From assembly GCF_013620795.1 (NCBI RefSeq), contig NZ_LGLW01000008.1, forward strand, positions 186,001 through 250,000: a stretch of DNA of 64,000 nucleotides, read 5' to 3'. Below, in pieces: positions 45,120 through 57,930 of this stretch (position 1 is the first letter of the stretch; every line of letters begins with the position of its first letter). The DNA comes from Pseudomonas sp. Q2-TVG4-2. Its GTDB lineage: Bacteria > Pseudomonadota > Gammaproteobacteria > Pseudomonadales > Pseudomonadaceae. Both the position numbers and the translations under genes were made by a program. The notes under the pieces were generated by a model that saw only the letters and a program-made list of their open reading frames with translations, had not been told where the DNA came from and made no database searches.

Positions 45120-45140
45120 TTACTGTGATCGCGGCCAGGT

Positions 45141-45515
45141 TCATAACCTACCTAGCGCCAGCCCGGCCCAGGCCGCCAGCAGCCCGCCGAACACGCTGAT
45201 CCCGATATAGCCGAAGGTTGTCGAAAACTGCCCGCTTTCGAGCAAGCGCAAGCCATCGAGCGAGAAGCTCGAGAACGTCGTCAGGGCCCCGAGAAAGCCG
45301 ATGATCAGGCCGCCGCGCAGTTCGGGCGAGATCTCCGGGCGCACCAGGAAGGACGCGTACAGATAGCCAATCAGCAAACAACCAAGCAGGTTGACCCCTA
45401 GCGTTGCCAGATAGAAATGACGAGGCCAGTGCGTCGAGACCCAGCTCGCAACGCCGAAGCGGATCAGGGTACCGAGCACACCACCCGCCGCCACCGCGAG
45501 CGCCATCCGTATCAT
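45141..45515 (-). CDS. crcB: Fluoride-specific ion channel CrcB (Fluc)
   Basis: A 124-residue, four-helix membrane protein of the Fluc family which lets fluoride leave the cell as an antiparallel dimer. The motifs [26 protein letters not shown] and the [15 protein letters not shown] region, with the conserved Asn and Phe residues, are present. The start overlaps the rarA stop (ATGA) and has GGAG upstream. No fluoride riboswitch precedes it, since it is embedded in the rarA transcript. Confidence 0.95.
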   Translation of the reverse strand: MIRMALAVAAGGVLGTLIRFGVASWVSTHWPRHFYLATLGVNLLGCLLIGYLYASFLVRPEISPELRGGLIIGFLGALTTFSSFSLDGLRLLESGQFSTTFGYIGISVFGGLLAAWAGLALGRL

Positions 45516-46837
45516 GTCTTTCTCCGTTGCAGCGGGCTTTCCCGGTCGAGCCGTGCCAAGTGTTCGAGCTTGTCGCGAATCTTGCTTTCCAGGCCGCGCG
45601 GCACTGGCTGATAGTATTGCCGTGGCGCCATGGCGTCCGGGAAGTAGTCTTCACCTGCTGCATAGGCATCGGGCTCGTCGTGGGCATAGCGGTACTCGTT
45701 GCCATAGCCCAACTCCTTCATCAACCGAGTCGGTGCGTTGCGCAGATGCAGAGGCACTTCCTGCGAGCCGTTCTCGGCGACCTCGCGCAACGCCGCCTTG
45801 TAGGCCATGTAGACGGCGTTGCTTTTCGGCGCGCAGGCCAGATAGACGATGGCCTGCGCGACCGCCAGCTCGCCTTCCGGACTGCCCAGGCGTTCCTGGA
45901 CGTCCCAGGCGGACAGGCACAGCCCCATGGCGCGCGGATCGGCGTTACCGACCTCCTCGCTAGCCATTCGCACCACACGGCGCGCGATGTAAAGCGGATC
46001 GCAGCCGCCATCGATCATCCGTGCGAACCAGTACAGCGCGGCGTCCGGATTCGAGCCGCGGACGGATTTGTGCAGCGCCGAGATCTGGTCATAGAACGCC
46101 TCGCCGCCCTTGTCGAAGCGACGACGGCTGTCACCCAGCAGATCCTGCAGCAGCTCCACGCTGATCTCGCCGCCCTCTTCGGCCAGGTCAGAGGCGTTTT
46201 CCAAGAGATTCAGCAGCCGCCGGCCATCGCCATCGGCCGCGGCCATGAGCATGCGGAAACTCTCGTCCGGTAGGCTCAGGCGCAGATCGCCCAAGCCCTT
46301 GGCTTCGGTCAATGCGCGCTCGACCAGCTTGCGCAACGCCGCCTCGTCGAGGCTTTTGAGCACATAAACCCGCGCCCGGGACAGCAAGGCGTTGTTCAGC
46401 TCGAACGAGGGATTCTCGGTGGTGGCACCGATGAAGATCAGCGTGCCGTCCTCGACATAGGGAAGGAAGGCGTCCTGCTGGGACTTGTTGAAACGATGCA
46501 CCTCGTCGACAAAGAGGATGGTGCGTCGACCGTATTGAGCGGCCTGTTGCTTGGCGATTTCCACCGCCTGGCGGATTTCCTTGACGCCCGCCAGTACGGC
46601 CGAGACGGTCTCGAAATGGGCATCGGAAACCTTGGCCAGCAATCGCGCCAGCGTCGTCTTGCCGACGCCAGGCGGTCCCCAGAACACCATCGAATGGAGC
46701 GCCCCCTGCTCCAGCGCTTCGCGTAGCGGCTTGCCACGCGCCAGCAAATGCTCCTGCCCGACGTACTCGTCAAGGCTGGCGGCACGCAGACGTGCAGCTA
46801 ACGGTTGGGCGACAGGATCGCGACTGAACAGGTCCAT
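45512..46837 (-). CDS. rarA: Replication-associated recombination protein A (RarA/MgsA)
   Basis: A 441-residue AAA+ ATPase acting at stalled replication forks. Walker A is [16 protein letters not shown], Walker B is [16 protein letters not shown], sensor 1 is [21 protein letters not shown], and the C-terminal tetramerisation domain includes [21 protein letters not shown]. The ATG is used since an in-frame TTG 8 codons upstream is less likely. crcB overlaps its 3' end, and lolA lies upstream on the same strand after a hairpin. Confidence 0.95.
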   Translation of the reverse strand: MDLFSRDPVAQPLAARLRAASLDEYVGQEHLLARGKPLREALEQGALHSMVFWGPPGVGKTTLARLLAKVSDAHFETVSAVLAGVKEIRQAVEIAKQQAAQYGRRTILFVDEVHRFNKSQQDAFLPYVEDGTLIFIGATTENPSFELNNALLSRARVYVLKSLDEAALRKLVERALTEAKGLGDLRLSLPDESFRMLMAAADGDGRRLLNLLENASDLAEEGGEISVELLQDLLGDSRRRFDKGGEAFYDQISALHKSVRGSNPDAALYWFARMIDGGCDPLYIARRVVRMASEEVGNADPRAMGLCLSAWDVQERLGSPEGELAVAQAIVYLACAPKSNAVYMAYKAALREVAENGSQEVPLHLRNAPTRLMKELGYGNEYRYAHDEPDAYAAGEDYFPDAMAPRQYYQPVPRGLESKIRDKLEHLARLDRESPLQRRKT

Positions 46838-46861
46838 CGCGGGCGGGAACCTCTTATGCAA

Positions 46862-46885
46862 ACGGCCTGCAGGAAAGCAGGCCGT
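46862..46885 (-). terminator. Hairpin between lolA and rarA
   Basis: Perfect 9-base stem ACGGCCTGC / GCAGGCCGT with a 6-base loop, located 27 bases after the lolA stop. On the minus strand it is followed by TTGCATAAG, a weak T-run, so it is probably partial. Confidence 0.55.
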
Positions 46886-46912
46886 ACCGGTTGGCGAGCG
46901 TACCGACGCAGA

Positions 46913-47539
46913 TCATTCGGAGATGACGTCGGTTCCCTCGGGAATCTCGAAGGTGAACAGATCGGCCTTGAGCGGCTGGTTCAGCCTGACGCCGTGAAAC
47001 AGGATGTTGGTGCGCTGACCGACACCGTCGACCATCTGCATATCGTTGATCACGTCGCCGCGGAACGACAGGCGCAGGGTATCGAACAGAGTGTCCTTGG
47101 CTTTGGGCTTCAGCGTGAAATCCACCACCTCGCCAGCTTCCTGATGGGAAACCTCGAAATTCTCACTGATAGCCGAGACGTCACCCGACAACAGCAGTGC
47201 CGGCGTATGAGTCAGGCGTTGGTCGAGGGTCTGGATGGTCACCTGCTCAAGGTCCGGGTCGTACAGCCAGACTTTCTTGCCATTGGAAATCAGCAACTGC
47301 TCCATCGGCTCATCAGTATGCCAGCGGAACTGGCCCGGCCGCTTAAGCGCCATCTCGCCAGATGTCTCCTGGAGCTGGGTACCGGTACCGTCGAGCGACA
47401 GCTGGGAAAAGCGGCCTGTCAGAGTTTCAGCCTTCTGCAGCAGGCCGGTCAGGCGCTGCACCGAAGCGGCCTGGTCGGCATGGGCCGGAACCAGGGCAAA
47501 TAGCAGAGCGGATGCAAACAACGCACGAATCAATTGCAT
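46913..47539 (-). CDS. lolA: Outer-membrane lipoprotein carrier protein LolA
   Basis: A 208-residue periplasmic chaperone that carries lipoproteins from LolCDE to LolB. The signal peptide [21 protein letters not shown] is clear. The mature part shows the family blocks [49 protein letters not shown] and NDIQMVD-like [17 protein letters not shown]. It follows ftsK by 15 bases and is probably cotranscribed with it, as in other pseudomonads. Confidence 0.95.
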   Translation of the reverse strand: MQLIRALFASALLFALVPAHADQAASVQRLTGLLQKAETLTGRFSQLSLDGTGTQLQETSGEMALKRPGQFRWHTDEPMEQLLISNGKKVWLYDPDLEQVTIQTLDQRLTHTPALLLSGDVSAISENFEVSHQEAGEVVDFTLKPKAKDTLFDTLRLSFRGDVINDMQMVDGVGQRTNILFHGVRLNQPLKADLFTFEIPEGTDVISE

Positions 47540-47554
47540 GGAGCCCTCGGCGAA

Positions 47555-49960
47555 CTAGTCGCGGGTAGGAGGCGGCGCGAGCACTTCGCGCGAGCCGTTG
47601 GTATTCATTGACGTCACGACGCCGGCCATTTCCATGGCTTCGATCATTCTCGCGGCGCGGTTATAGCCGATCTTGAGCTTGCGCTGCACAGCGGAAATCG
47701 ATGCTCGACGACTTTCGGTGACGAAGCGTACGGCCTCGTCGTAGAGCGGATCGTCCTCACTGTCCTCACCGCTGCCGCTGTCGCCGCCCCCTCCATCGAA
47801 GCCGCTACCGGATTCCTCGACACCGACCAGAATCTCTTCGATATAGTCGGGCGCGCCCCGCGCTTTCCAAGCCTCCACAACACGGTGCACTTCTTCGTCG
47901 GAAACGAAGGCGCCGTGTACACGAATCGGCAGGCCGGTACCTGGTGGCAGATAAAGCATGTCGCCGTGGCCGAGCAGTTGCTCGGCGCCGCCCTGGTCGA
48001 GAATGGTGCGCGAGTCGATCTTGCTCGATACTTGGAAGGCCATGCGAGTCGGAATGTTGGCCTTGATAAGACCGGTGATCACGTCCACCGATGGCCGCTG
48101 GGTAGCGAGAATCAGGTGAATGCCCGCGGCCCGGGCTTTCTGCGCAATACGCGCAATCAGCTCTTCGACCTTCTTGCCGACGATCATCATCATGTCGGCG
48201 AATTCGTCCACTACCACGACGATGGTCGGCAGCTTCTTCAGTAACGGCGCTTCATCTTCCATGCTTTCGCGGCGATAAAGTGGATCGGTGAGCGGCGTAC
48301 CGGCCTCCTCCGCTTCCTTCACCTTGCGGTTGAAGCCCGCCAGGTTACGCACACCCATGGCCGCCATCAGCTTGTAGCGCCGCTCCATCTCCGCGACGCT
48401 CCACCGCAGCGCGTTGGCCGCCTCCTTCATGTCGGTCACGACCGGGCACAGCAAGTGCGGAATGCCTTCATAGATCGACAGTTCGAGCATCTTCGGGTCG
48501 ATCATGATCAGTCGCGCGTCTTCGGGCGTGGACTTGAACAGGATGGACAAAATCATAGCGTTCACACCGACCGACTTGCCCGAACCGGTGGTACCCGCGA
48601 CCAACAGATGGGGCATCTTCGCCAGGTCGGCGATCACTGGCTTGCCACCGATATCGTGGCCGAGGGCGATGGTGACCGGCGATTTGGCATCGTCATAGGG
48701 CGCGGAGGACAGCACTTCCGAGAACCGCACGATCTGACGGTCTTCGTTGGGGATCTCGATGCCCACGGTAGTCTTGCCGGGAATCACCTCAACCACACGA
48801 ACACTGATTACCGCCAACGAACGCGCCAGGTCCTTGGCCAGGTTGGAGATGCGGCTGACCTTGACCCCGGCGGCCGGCTGGATTTCGAAGCGGGTAATGA
48901 CCGGCCCCGGATGAACCGACTCGACGATGACCTCGACGCCGAATTCCTTGAGCTTGATTTCCAGCAGCCGCGACATGGCTTCTAGCGATTCGGGCGAGTA
49001 TTGCTTCTGCTGCTTCTCGGCGACATCCAGCAGTGACAGTGGCGGCACGCTGCCTTCGATCAGCGGGTCGACGAACAGATTGGCCTGCTTTTCCTTCAGG
49101 GCGCGCTTGCTTTGCTCGATCGGCTTCGGCGGTGCGGCAGGCGGTATGACCGGTGCCGGGCGCTTATCACGCTCGCTCATGTGCTTGCTCAGCGATTCTT
49201 CCCGCTCAAGCAGGCGCTCCTTGACCTTGGCGCGCTCACGACGGTCAGAGAGCGAACCGGCTACCTCGTTGACCACATCGTCGGCTTCGCGCAGCTGCGC
49301 GACGATCTGCTTGCGCTCGTTGCGGGCGGACCACCACCGACTGAACAGACTTTGAATCAGCTCGATCAGATCGAGGGTGATCTTGCCGGTCAGATCCATC
49401 ACTTTGAACCAGGACAGATCAGTGAATACCGTCAGGCCGAACAAGAAGAACGCTAGCAGCAGTAAGGTGCTGCCCTGAACATTGAGCGCAGCCTCCGCGA
49501 GCTGGCCAAGGCTTTCGCCTAATGCGCCGCCCGCCGACGCAGGCAGATCGTTGGCGAACTGGAAATGGATATAAGCCAGCGCGGAGCCGGACAGAATCAG
49601 AAAAACGAGCCCGATCAATCGCCAAGAGAACAGCCAGCCGTTCCAGGTCCAGGGCTGATGCCGCGCGCGAAATACCTGCCAGGTCTTGATGCCCAGCAAC
49701 AACGGAAACAAGTAAGCGAAATAGCCGAGCGCCATGAACAATACATCGGCGAACCAGGCCCCGGCGCGGCCGGCAGCGTTCTGGACCTGCTGGACGTTAC
49801 TCGTATGGGTCCAGCCGGGATCGGCCGGGTCGTAGGTAAGCAACGCCATCCAGAGGTAGGCGCACAGCGCGCCGAGCGCGATCAAGGCACCCTCTTTGAG
49901 GCGGTAATTCAACTGTTGTCGCCAGACGGAAGCCGGCGCTGTAGAGGAGGTATTCTTCAA
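47555..49960 (-). CDS. ftsK: DNA translocase FtsK
   Basis: An 801-residue septal DNA pump that segregates chromosome termini and activates XerCD. The N-terminal quarter has about four membrane helices ([20 protein letters not shown] and others), a linker of about 150 residues follows, then the alpha/beta motor with Walker A in [19 protein letters not shown] and Walker [13 protein letters not shown], and the gamma winged helix at the C-terminus ([29 protein letters not shown]) that reads KOPS. The start is a TTG, with AGGAA about 10 bases upstream; the next ATG is 38 codons later, inside the first helix. The linker is short, as is normal for Pseudomonas. Confidence 0.96.
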   Translation of the reverse strand: MKNTSSTAPASVWRQQLNYRLKEGALIALGALCAYLWMALLTYDPADPGWTHTSNVQQVQNAAGRAGAWFADVLFMALGYFAYLFPLLLGIKTWQVFRARHQPWTWNGWLFSWRLIGLVFLILSGSALAYIHFQFANDLPASAGGALGESLGQLAEAALNVQGSTLLLLAFFLFGLTVFTDLSWFKVMDLTGKITLDLIELIQSLFSRWWSARNERKQIVAQLREADDVVNEVAGSLSDRRERAKVKERLLEREESLSKHMSERDKRPAPVIPPAAPPKPIEQSKRALKEKQANLFVDPLIEGSVPPLSLLDVAEKQQKQYSPESLEAMSRLLEIKLKEFGVEVIVESVHPGPVITRFEIQPAAGVKVSRISNLAKDLARSLAVISVRVVEVIPGKTTVGIEIPNEDRQIVRFSEVLSSAPYDDAKSPVTIALGHDIGGKPVIADLAKMPHLLVAGTTGSGKSVGVNAMILSILFKSTPEDARLIMIDPKMLELSIYEGIPHLLCPVVTDMKEAANALRWSVAEMERRYKLMAAMGVRNLAGFNRKVKEAEEAGTPLTDPLYRRESMEDEAPLLKKLPTIVVVVDEFADMMMIVGKKVEELIARIAQKARAAGIHLILATQRPSVDVITGLIKANIPTRMAFQVSSKIDSRTILDQGGAEQLLGHGDMLYLPPGTGLPIRVHGAFVSDEEVHRVVEAWKARGAPDYIEEILVGVEESGSGFDGGGGDSGSGEDSEDDPLYDEAVRFVTESRRASISAVQRKLKIGYNRAARMIEAMEMAGVVTSMNTNGSREVLAPPPTRD

Positions 49961-50164
49961 AACGCTTTATTTCCTGCGCCTGCGGCGCGCTCTATGAACC
50001 GTAGTCAGCCTGAACTTGGACATTGTACGGGTTTGTCGATTCGATGGCATGCCGGTTCCGCGCCGGCTTGGGCTTTTCTCGATGCTTCGGTGTAGCATAA
50101 ACGCCAGTTTTTTCAGCGCGGCTCGACTGGAGCACGCTTCTCTAATTGCAACAAAGGCTTATGA

Positions 50165-51121
<957 letters not shown>

Positions 51122-51130
51122 CCCACCCTG

Positions 51131-51150
51131 GGGCGGGCTCCCCGCCCTTT
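51131..51150 (+). terminator. GC hairpin after trxB
   Basis: GGGCGGG-CTC-CCCGCCC followed by TTT, 10 bases after the trxB stop. The T-run is short, so termination before aat is probably partial. Confidence 0.55.
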
Positions 51151-51163
51151 CGTGGCTATCAAT

Positions 51164-51844
51164 ATGCTCACCTGGCTGCAGCGCGACGATCTGTCATTTC
51201 CTCCGTTAGAGAAGGCCATGCACGAGCCCAACGGATTGCTCGCTGCGGGAGGCGACTTGTCGCCCGAACGCTTGCTAGCAGCCTATCGGCATGGCTGCTT
51301 CCCTTGGTATCAGGACGGGCAACCGGTGCTCTGGTGGTCACCCGACCCGCGCACGGTACTTTACCCCGAGGAACTGCATGTCTCGCGCAGTCTGCGCAAG
51401 AAGTTGCGGCAAGGCACTTTTAACGTCACTTTTGATCGAGCCTTTCGAGACGTAATCGAAGGCTGCGCCGGCCCTCGCAGCTATAACGACGGGACCTGGA
51501 TCACCACACCGATGCAGAATGCCTATGTAAAGCTGCATCAGCTGGGCATCGCGCACTCGGTAGAAGTCTGGCAAGACGAACAGCTGGTCGGCGGCCTCTA
51601 TGGCCTCGCCATGGGTCGACTATTCTTCGGCGAATCGATGTTCAGTCATACGACCGATGCGTCCAAGGCTGGATTCGTGACATTAGTGGAACGTCTCCGA
51701 GACTGGGGATTCAAAATGATTGACTGCCAGATGCCGACGCAACACCTGGCCAGTTTCGGCGCGCGAGCCATAGCCCGCCAGGCCTTTGCCGAGACGCTCG
51801 CCAAATATCTGGACGAACCCAGTTCAGCCCGATGGGAGCCCTAG
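51164..51844 (+). CDS. aat: Leucyl/phenylalanyl-tRNA-protein transferase
   Basis: A 226-residue enzyme which adds Leu or Phe to proteins with N-terminal Arg or Lys, creating ClpS-recognised N-degrons. The family start [48 protein letters not shown] and the block [13 protein letters not shown] are present, with [23 protein letters not shown] later on. The ATG at 51164 is used; a GTG four codons upstream is possible, and neither has a good ribosome binding site. bpt follows about 50 bases downstream. Confidence 0.95.
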   Translation: MLTWLQRDDLSFPPLEKAMHEPNGLLAAGGDLSPERLLAAYRHGCFPWYQDGQPVLWWSPDPRTVLYPEELHVSRSLRKKLRQGTFNVTFDRAFRDVIEGCAGPRSYNDGTWITTPMQNAYVKLHQLGIAHSVEVWQDEQLVGGLYGLAMGRLFFGESMFSHTTDASKAGFVTLVERLRDWGFKMIDCQMPTQHLASFGARAIARQAFAETLAKYLDEPSSARWEP

Positions 51845-51896
51845 TCGACGAAGCCAAGCTGACCTACACTGACTTCAAGATTTATGAGAGCTGACC

Positions 51897-52604
51897 ATGA
51901 CTTCACTGGCTCGTCTCAAGTTCTACGCCACCCAGCCTCATGCGTGCAGTTACCTGCCCGACGAACAGGCCACCACGCTCTTCCTCGACCCCAGCCAGCC
52001 GATGGATGTACAGGTGTACGCCGAACTGTCCGAAATGGGGTTCCGCCGCAGCGGTGATCACCTCTATCGCCCGCATTGCCAGCGCTGCACCGCCTGCATC
52101 CCCGCGCGGATACCAGCCGAAGGGCTACAGCTCAATCGTCAGCAAAAACGCATTCTCAAGCGCAACGCCGACCTGACCGTCACCAATGTTCGACCTTCTT
52201 TTACCGAAGAGTATTATTCGCTCTACGCCAGCTATATCGAACAGCGCCACGCGGACGGTGACATGTACCCACCGAGCCGGGATCAGTTCCATACCTTCCT
52301 GGTCCGCGACCTGCCCTTCTCCCGCTTTTACGAATTCCGCCTTGAAGGTCGTCTGCTCGCTCTCGCGGTGACCGATGTGCTACCCAATGGCCTGTCAGCG
52401 GTTTATACGTTCTACGACCCCAACGAGGAGCGCCGCAGCCTCGGCCGCTTCGCCATTCTCTGGCAGGTGGGCGAGGCGGCGCGGCTTGGACTGAAGGCGA
52501 TCTACCTGGGCTATTGGATCAAGAACTGCCGCAAGATGAACTACAAGACCGAATACCGTCCTATCGAACTACTGGTCAACCAGCGCTGGATTACTCTGAG
52601 CTGA
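51897..52604 (+). CDS. bpt: Aspartate/glutamate leucyltransferase (Bpt, ATE-like)
   Basis: A 235-residue ATE-family protein, older name arginyl-tRNA-protein transferase; bacterial Bpt moves Leu onto proteins with N-terminal Asp or Glu. The N-terminal cysteine-containing block reads [18 protein letters not shown] and [16 protein letters not shown], and the C-terminal domain has the GNAT-like [23 protein letters not shown]. The four N-terminal cysteines could bind a metal or cluster. It follows aat and completes the tagging pair of the N-degron pathway. Confidence 0.94.
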   Translation: MTSLARLKFYATQPHACSYLPDEQATTLFLDPSQPMDVQVYAELSEMGFRRSGDHLYRPHCQRCTACIPARIPAEGLQLNRQQKRILKRNADLTVTNVRPSFTEEYYSLYASYIEQRHADGDMYPPSRDQFHTFLVRDLPFSRFYEFRLEGRLLALAVTDVLPNGLSAVYTFYDPNEERRSLGRFAILWQVGEAARLGLKAIYLGYWIKNCRKMNYKTEYRPIELLVNQRWITLS

Positions 52605-52703
52605 GCCCTTGGCTCTCGGAACCCTTTCAGGCACAATACTTGCCGCTTTTACCCGCGCATTCTTCGCGCCGGGTCAATCATTGGACACCGAGGGCTTTAC
52701 TGA

Positions 52704-52922
52704 ATGTCGAAAGAAGACAGCTTCGAAATGGAAGGTACTGTCGTCGACACCCTGCCTAACACCATGTTTCGCGTGGAGTTGGAAAATGGGCACGTCGTTA
52801 CTGCGCATATCTCCGGAAAGATGCGCAAGAACTACATCCGGATTCTTACCGGTGATAAGGTTCGTGTAGAACTGACTCCTTACGACTTGAGCAAAGGTCG
52901 CATCACTTACCGCGCCCGCTAA
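52704..52922 (+). CDS. infA: Translation initiation factor IF-1
   Basis: A 72-residue OB-fold protein with the classic sequence elements [51 protein letters not shown] and the C-terminal RITYRAR. It binds the ribosomal A site during initiation. It stands about 100 bases after bpt and is followed at once by a strong terminator. Confidence 0.98.
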
Positions 52923-52940
52923 CAGGACGCGAGAACAAAT

Positions 52941-52969
52941 GCCCGGTAATGACCGGGCTTTTTGTTTGT
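52941..52969 (+). terminator. Rho-independent terminator of infA
   Basis: GCCCGGT-AATG-ACCGGGC followed by TTTTTGTTTGT, 18 bases after the infA stop codon. Confidence 0.92.
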
Positions 52970-53070
52970 GCTCGCAGAAACCGAAGCAACCGAACTCTGC
53001 TTATCCCTGGATACGGGCAAGATTCGCCAGCGAATTTGCGCCGGCACTGCTGTCACACAGCTATCAAAGA

Positions 53071-53100
53071 AAACGCCCGGCTATTGCCGGGCGTTTCTGT
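53071..53100 (-). terminator. Terminator of clpA
   Basis: AAACGCCCGGC-TATT-GCCGGGCGTTT, 20 bases after the clpA stop on the minus strand, where it is followed by TTCTTTGAT. It may act in both directions in the infA-clpA convergent gap. Confidence 0.85.
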
Positions 53101-53116
53101 TTCTGCGCAGTATGCG

Positions 53117-55387
53117 TTAAGCCAACTCAGCTGACGTTTCAAAGTCGAAGAACGGTTCGCCGTCTCGAATATCAACGTGCACCACACCGCCATGTTCGGC
53201 CAGCTCACCGAAGAGAATTTCTTCGGCCAGCGGTCGCTTGATCTTGTCCTGAATCAAACGAGCCATTGGCCGCGCGCCCATCTGGGCATCATAGCCGCGC
53301 TCAGCCAGCCAACCGCGCGCCGCATCCGACACTTCGAGCGTGACATGCTTGTCTTCAAGCTGCGTCTGCAACTCGATGAGGAACTTGTCGACGATGCTCT
53401 TGATGACTTCGTGGCTCAGGCGACCAAACTGAATAATAGTATCCAGACGATTTCTGAACTCCGGCGTGAAGCTCTTCTTGATCACCTCCATCGCATCCGA
53501 GGCGTGATCCTGATGAGTGAAGCCAATCGACGCACGTGCTGCGGTCTCAGCACCCGCATTGGTGGTCATAATCAGAATAACGTTGCGGAAATCCGCCTTG
53601 CGGCCGTTGTTATCGGTCAGCGTTCCGTGATCCATCACTTGCAACAGCAGATTGAAGACTTCCGGATGCGCCTTTTCGATTTCATCGAGCAGAAGCACGC
53701 AATGCGGCTGTTTGGTAATCGCCTCTGTCAGTAGGCCACCCTGATCGAAACCGACATAGCCCGGTGGCGCACCGATCAGCCGTGACACGGTGTGCCGCTC
53801 CATGTACTCGGACATGTCGAACCTCACCAGCTCGATACCCAGCGCCCTCGCCAACTGCCGCGCAGCTTCCGTCTTACCGACGCCCGTGGGGCCTGCAAAG
53901 AGGAAGGAGCCTACAGGCTTGTCTGGCGCCTTCAGCCCGGCACGAGACAACTTGATGGCAGTAGCCAGCGAATCGATCGCATCGTCCTGACCGAAAACGG
54001 TCAGCTTCAAGTCACGCTGGAGATTGCGCAACAGCTCCTTGTCGGAGGTGCTGACATGCTTGGGCGGGATTCGCGCGATCTTGGCGACGATATCTTCGAC
54101 CTGCTCAACGTCGATTCGCGCGACGCGCTTATCTTCCGGCTGCAAGCGCTGATAAGCGCCCGCCTCGTCAATTACGTCGATCGCCTTGTCCGGCATGTGC
54201 CGGTCATTGATGTAGCGAGAAGCCAGCTCCGCAGCCGCACGGAGTGACTCATCACTGTACTCGATGCTGTGATGCTGCTCGAAGCGCCCTTTGAGACCGC
54301 GCAGTATGCCGATGGTGTCCTCGACCGACGGCTCGGAAACGTCGACCTTCTGGAAGCGACGAGCCAGCGCCCGATCTTTCTCGAAAATCCCGCGGAACTC
54401 CTGGAAGGTCGTCGATCCGATGCAACGAATCTCACCGGATGACAGCAGTGGCTTGAGCAAGTTGGATGCATCCATCACCCCGCCAGAAGCCGCACCAGCT
54501 CCGATAATCGTGTGGATTTCATCGATGAACAGGACCGCCTGGGGACGCTTGCGGAGCTCGTTCAGCAACGCCTTGAAGCGCTTCTCGAAATCACCCCGGT
54601 ACTTTGTACCAGCCAGCAGGGCCCCGAGGTCCAAAGAATAGACAACGCTGTCCGCGAGCAGATCCGGCACTTGATTGTCGACGATGCGCTTGGCCAGCCC
54701 TTCGGCAATTGCGGTTTTACCAACTCCGGCCTCACCAACCAACAGCGGGTTGTTCTTGCGGCGCCTCGCCAGAATCTGGGCGACTCGCTCGACTTCGTGC
54801 TCACGCCCGACCAGCGGGTCTATGCGCCCCTGACGAGCCAGGTCATTAAGATTGCTCGCATAAGCATCGAGCGGATTACCAGAGGCGGCGGACTCACCAC
54901 CCTCCTCGTCCTGCATCTCAGAATCGCCCTCAGAATTGGCATTATTACCCGGCACCTTGGAGATTCCATGGGCGATGTAATTGACAACGTCGATTCGGGC
55001 GACATTCTGCTGCTTAAGCAGAAACACCGCCTGGCTTTCCTGTTCGCTGAAGATCGCGACCAGCACGTTCGCGCCAGTAACTTCCCGCTTACCTGAGCTT
55101 TGAACATGGAAAACAGCACGCTGAAGCACGCGCTGGAAACCCAGGGTTGGCTGAGTCTCGCGCTCTTCGTCATGCTGGGGAATCAGAGGCGTGGTGGAGT
55201 CGATGAACTCCTGTAGGTCATGTCGCAATTTATCGAGGCTGGCCCCACAAGCACGCAAAACCGTTGCGGCTGCTTCATTGTCCAGCAAGGCTAACAGGAG
55301 ATGCTCGACCGTCATGAATTCATGACGCTTAGTACGAGCCTCCTTGAAAGCCAGATTTAGAGTGACTTCGAGCTCACGGTTCAACAT
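53117..55387 (-). CDS. clpA: ATP-dependent Clp protease ATP-binding subunit ClpA
   Basis: A 756-residue AAA+ unfoldase that feeds substrates to ClpP. The N-domain binds ClpS ([35 protein letters not shown]). The two AAA+ modules show Walker [16 protein letters not shown] (D1) and [15 protein letters not shown] (D2), Walker [11 protein letters not shown] and [10 protein letters not shown]. The D2 region carries the ClpP-binding loop. The ATG is three codons inside the longest frame and has GAGGTG upstream. clpS lies directly upstream on the same strand. Confidence 0.97.
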   Translation of the reverse strand: MLNRELEVTLNLAFKEARTKRHEFMTVEHLLLALLDNEAAATVLRACGASLDKLRHDLQEFIDSTTPLIPQHDEERETQPTLGFQRVLQRAVFHVQSSGKREVTGANVLVAIFSEQESQAVFLLKQQNVARIDVVNYIAHGISKVPGNNANSEGDSEMQDEEGGESAASGNPLDAYASNLNDLARQGRIDPLVGREHEVERVAQILARRRKNNPLLVGEAGVGKTAIAEGLAKRIVDNQVPDLLADSVVYSLDLGALLAGTKYRGDFEKRFKALLNELRKRPQAVLFIDEIHTIIGAGAASGGVMDASNLLKPLLSSGEIRCIGSTTFQEFRGIFEKDRALARRFQKVDVSEPSVEDTIGILRGLKGRFEQHHSIEYSDESLRAAAELASRYINDRHMPDKAIDVIDEAGAYQRLQPEDKRVARIDVEQVEDIVAKIARIPPKHVSTSDKELLRNLQRDLKLTVFGQDDAIDSLATAIKLSRAGLKAPDKPVGSFLFAGPTGVGKTEAARQLARALGIELVRFDMSEYMERHTVSRLIGAPPGYVGFDQGGLLTEAITKQPHCVLLLDEIEKAHPEVFNLLLQVMDHGTLTDNNGRKADFRNVILIMTTNAGAETAARASIGFTHQDHASDAMEVIKKSFTPEFRNRLDTIIQFGRLSHEVIKSIVDKFLIELQTQLEDKHVTLEVSDAARGWLAERGYDAQMGARPMARLIQDKIKRPLAEEILFGELAEHGGVVHVDIRDGEPFFDFETSAELA

Positions 55388-55416
55388 AGCTTTCACCTCT
55401 TACCCAGCAGTCGGGG

Positions 55417-55779
55417 TTAACCGTCCTTCTCGATCTCACAAAGCAACGGATGCTGGCATTCCCTTGCATATTGATTGACCTGCATCGCTTTGGTTTCAGC
55501 GACGTCCCGCGTGTAGACACCACAGACGGCCCGCCCTTCGGTATGCACCGCCAGCATTATCTTGGTGGCAAGCTCCCGATTGTGATTGAAAATTCCTTCG
55601 AGCACCTCTACGACGAAATCCATCGGCGTGTAGTCATCATTAAACATGACAACTTTGAACATCGGTGGTGCCTTCAGCTGTGGTTTGGCTTCTTCGACGG
55701 CCAAGCCGGACGAGTCGTCATCCAATGGCTTGGGACGGTCCTGGTTGAATATTAGTCGAATCTCTGGAGATGCACGCAT
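55417..55779 (-). CDS. clpS: Clp protease adaptor ClpS
   Basis: A 120-residue adaptor which binds N-degrons and hands them to ClpA. The core has the [24 protein letters not shown] block with the substrate-binding Asn-Asp, followed by [27 protein letters not shown] with the His of the pocket. The N-terminal extension, important for inhibition and delivery, is about 40 residues. It is 29 bases upstream of clpA and probably cotranscribed. Confidence 0.96.
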   Translation of the reverse strand: MRASPEIRLIFNQDRPKPLDDDSSGLAVEEAKPQLKAPPMFKVVMFNDDYTPMDFVVEVLEGIFNHNRELATKIMLAVHTEGRAVCGVYTRDVAETKAMQVNQYARECQHPLLCEIEKDG

Positions 55780-55992
55780 GCGTATAACGGTTCTAGATCG
55801 GGGCGCCGAGGCCGGGTAAGTGGAAAGGCTTCACAGCCACCTGACGAGTCGCCTTGACTATCGGCAAAACGATGATACAAACAGTATGTGCCACAACGGC
55901 AACGGGCTGCGCGTGTGGGCCATGAGCTGCATCAGCGCGGAATGAAATGGATGTTACTCCAGTGATGGACTCCTTTGCAGAGGGATAACAGC

Positions 55993-56250
55993 ATGCTAAG
56001 CGGTAAGGTCAAGTGGTTCAACAACGCCAAGGGCTATGGGTTCATCGTAGCAGACGGCGGCGATGAGGACCTGTTCGCCCACTACTCTGCCATTCAGATG
56101 GAAGGGTACAGAACTCTGAAAGCTGGGCAAGCGGTCATGTTCGACATTCTGCAAGGTCCCAAGGGCCTGCACGCAACCAATATTCGGTCACTGCAGACCA
56201 CTGCGGAAGTAGTGGCGCCGGCCTCACAAGACTCGACCGTAGACGCCTGA
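55993..56250 (+). CDS. cspD: Cold shock-like protein CspD
   Basis: An 85-residue protein with a complete cold-shock domain: GKVKWFNNAKGYGFI (RNP1), DLFAHYSAI (RNP2-like) and QAVMFDILQGPKGLHATNI. The longer C-terminal tail (residues 67-85) is typical of CspD, which in E. coli binds single-stranded DNA, inhibits replication and is stationary-phase induced. It is divergent from clpS. The ATG is the one that gives the canonical start; an upstream in-frame codon adds only six residues. Confidence 0.94.
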   Translation: MLSGKVKWFNNAKGYGFIVADGGDEDLFAHYSAIQMEGYRTLKAGQAVMFDILQGPKGLHATNIRSLQTTAEVVAPASQDSTVDA

Positions 56251-56260
56251 TTCAGGCAGC

Positions 56261-56289
56261 AAAAAGGCCGATCATTGATCGGCCTTTTT
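56261..56289. terminator. Bidirectional terminator between cspD and icd
   Basis: AAAAAGGCCGATC-ATT-GATCGGCCTTTTT, with T-runs on both strands, in the 55-base gap between the convergent cspD and icd stop codons. Confidence 0.93.
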
Positions 56290-56305
56290 GTGTTGCTCCC
56301 GCTAG

Positions 56306-57562
56306 CTACATGCGGGAGATCATGGCATCGCCGAATTCCGAGCAGGACAGCAACGTCGCGCCGTCCAGCAAACGCTCGAAGTCATAGGTCACGGTCTTCG
56401 CAGCGATAGCGCTCTCGGTCGACTTAATGATCAGATCCGCAGCCTCTACCCAACCCATGTGGCGCAGCATCATCTCGGCCGAGAGGATCAGCGAACCCGG
56501 GTTGACCTTATCCTGACCGGCGTACTTCGGAGCGGTGCCATGGGTCGCTTCGAACATGGCCACGGTGTCGGACAGGTTCGCGCCCGGCGCGATACCGATG
56601 CCACCCACCTCTGCAGCCAGCGCATCGGACAGATAATCACCATTGAGGTTGAGCGTAGCGATTACGTCGTACTCGGCCGGACGCAACAGGATTTGCTGCA
56701 GCATAGCGTCGGCGATGGTGTCTTTGACGACGATATTCTTGCCGGTCACTGGGTTCTTGAATTGCATCCAGGGGCCGCCATCGAGCAGCTGCGCACCGAA
56801 CTCATCACGCGCCACCTCGTAGCCCCACTCTTTGAAGGCGCCTTCGGTGAACTTCATGATGTTGCCCTTGTGCACCAGCGTCACCGAGCTGCGATCGTTA
56901 TCTACCGCGTATTGCAGCGCCTTGCGAACCAGGCGCTTAGTGCCCTCCAGCGAAACCGGTTTGATGCCTATGCCACAGTTTTCGGTGAAGCGGATCTTTT
57001 TGACGCCCATTTCCTCGGTGAGGAACTTGATGACTTTCTCCGCCTCCGGGGAACCGGCCTTCCACTCGACACCAGCATAGATGTCTTCCGAATTTTCGCG
57101 AAAGATCACCATGTCGACATCGGCGGGCTTCTTCACGGGACTGGGCACGCCAGTGAACCAGCGAACCGGACGCTGACAGACGTAGAGATCGAGCTCCTGA
57201 CGTAATGCAACGTTCAGCGAGCGGATACCGCCGCCGACTGGCGTGGTCAGCGGGCCCTTGATGGATACCACATAGTCACGCACGGCCTCCAGGGTTTCCT
57301 TTGGCAGCCAGGTGTCCTGGTCGTAGACCTGGGTCGCCTTCTCGCCCGCGTAAATTTCCATCCAGGAGATCTTACGCTGACCGCCGTAGGCTTTTTCCAC
57401 GGCCGCATCGACAACCTTGATCATCACCGGACTGATATCAACCCCAATCCCGTCACCCTCGATGTAAGGGATGATCGGATTGCTGGGAACGGTCAGGGTG
57501 TTATCGGCATTGACGGTGATTTTGTCACCGCTGGCAGGCACCTGGATCTTTTGGTATCCCAT
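56306..57562 (-). CDS. icd: NADP-dependent isocitrate dehydrogenase (dimeric)
   Basis: A 418-residue homodimeric TCA enzyme, converting isocitrate to 2-oxoglutarate with NADP+. Visible parts are [25 protein letters not shown], the regulatory/substrate Ser in [20 protein letters not shown], the active-site Tyr in [14 protein letters not shown], and the metal and coenzyme region [25 protein letters not shown]. The Ser is the site phosphorylated by AceK in E. coli. It is divergent from the monomeric idh. Confidence 0.96.
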   Translation of the reverse strand: MGYQKIQVPASGDKITVNADNTLTVPSNPIIPYIEGDGIGVDISPVMIKVVDAAVEKAYGGQRKISWMEIYAGEKATQVYDQDTWLPKETLEAVRDYVVSIKGPLTTPVGGGIRSLNVALRQELDLYVCQRPVRWFTGVPSPVKKPADVDMVIFRENSEDIYAGVEWKAGSPEAEKVIKFLTEEMGVKKIRFTENCGIGIKPVSLEGTKRLVRKALQYAVDNDRSSVTLVHKGNIMKFTEGAFKEWGYEVARDEFGAQLLDGGPWMQFKNPVTGKNIVVKDTIADAMLQQILLRPAEYDVIATLNLNGDYLSDALAAEVGGIGIAPGANLSDTVAMFEATHGTAPKYAGQDKVNPGSLILSAEMMLRHMGWVEAADLIIKSTESAIAAKTVTYDFERLLDGATLLSCSEFGDAMISRM

Positions 57563-57930
57563 GCTGGACTCCGTTTCTGTGGTTAAACATTAAACAGTGG
57601 TCATCTCCGAAGAGTAACCCAGTTGATTCAGCCGAAACCATATGTGCGTTCGTCTTATGGTCTGGGCATTCTTTGACAACGGGCCGCGGTGATATACTGC
57701 TTAGGTGACTAACGAGTCATGAGGGGCCAACCGGTTTCCAACGAGACCTTGCTCCTGAACCCGCCAGGCCGCCAACCGCAGCCAGACGGATCAAACGCTC
57801 AACACTCTAGTGGTGCTGTATCCAACATCATCGCGGCGGATCTCGAGACTGGCTCAACAAACGCAGCCAGAGCGCCTACCTGCGCACTTCGGGACTCTGT
57901 GCACGCTCAGCAAGAGAGAGTCAACTCTAC
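57563..57930. other. Divergent regulatory region between icd and idh
   Basis: About 370 bases without a credible gene. A TTGACA-like element at about 57673 and TATACT at about 57694 suggest a promoter for idh, but the 14-base spacing is too short for a standard sigma-70 promoter. No riboswitch or hairpin was recognised. Confidence 0.45.

Noticed and set aside
45512..45600. Fluoride riboswitch upstream of crcB
   Set aside because: The start of crcB overlaps the rarA stop, leaving no leader, and no riboswitch core was seen.
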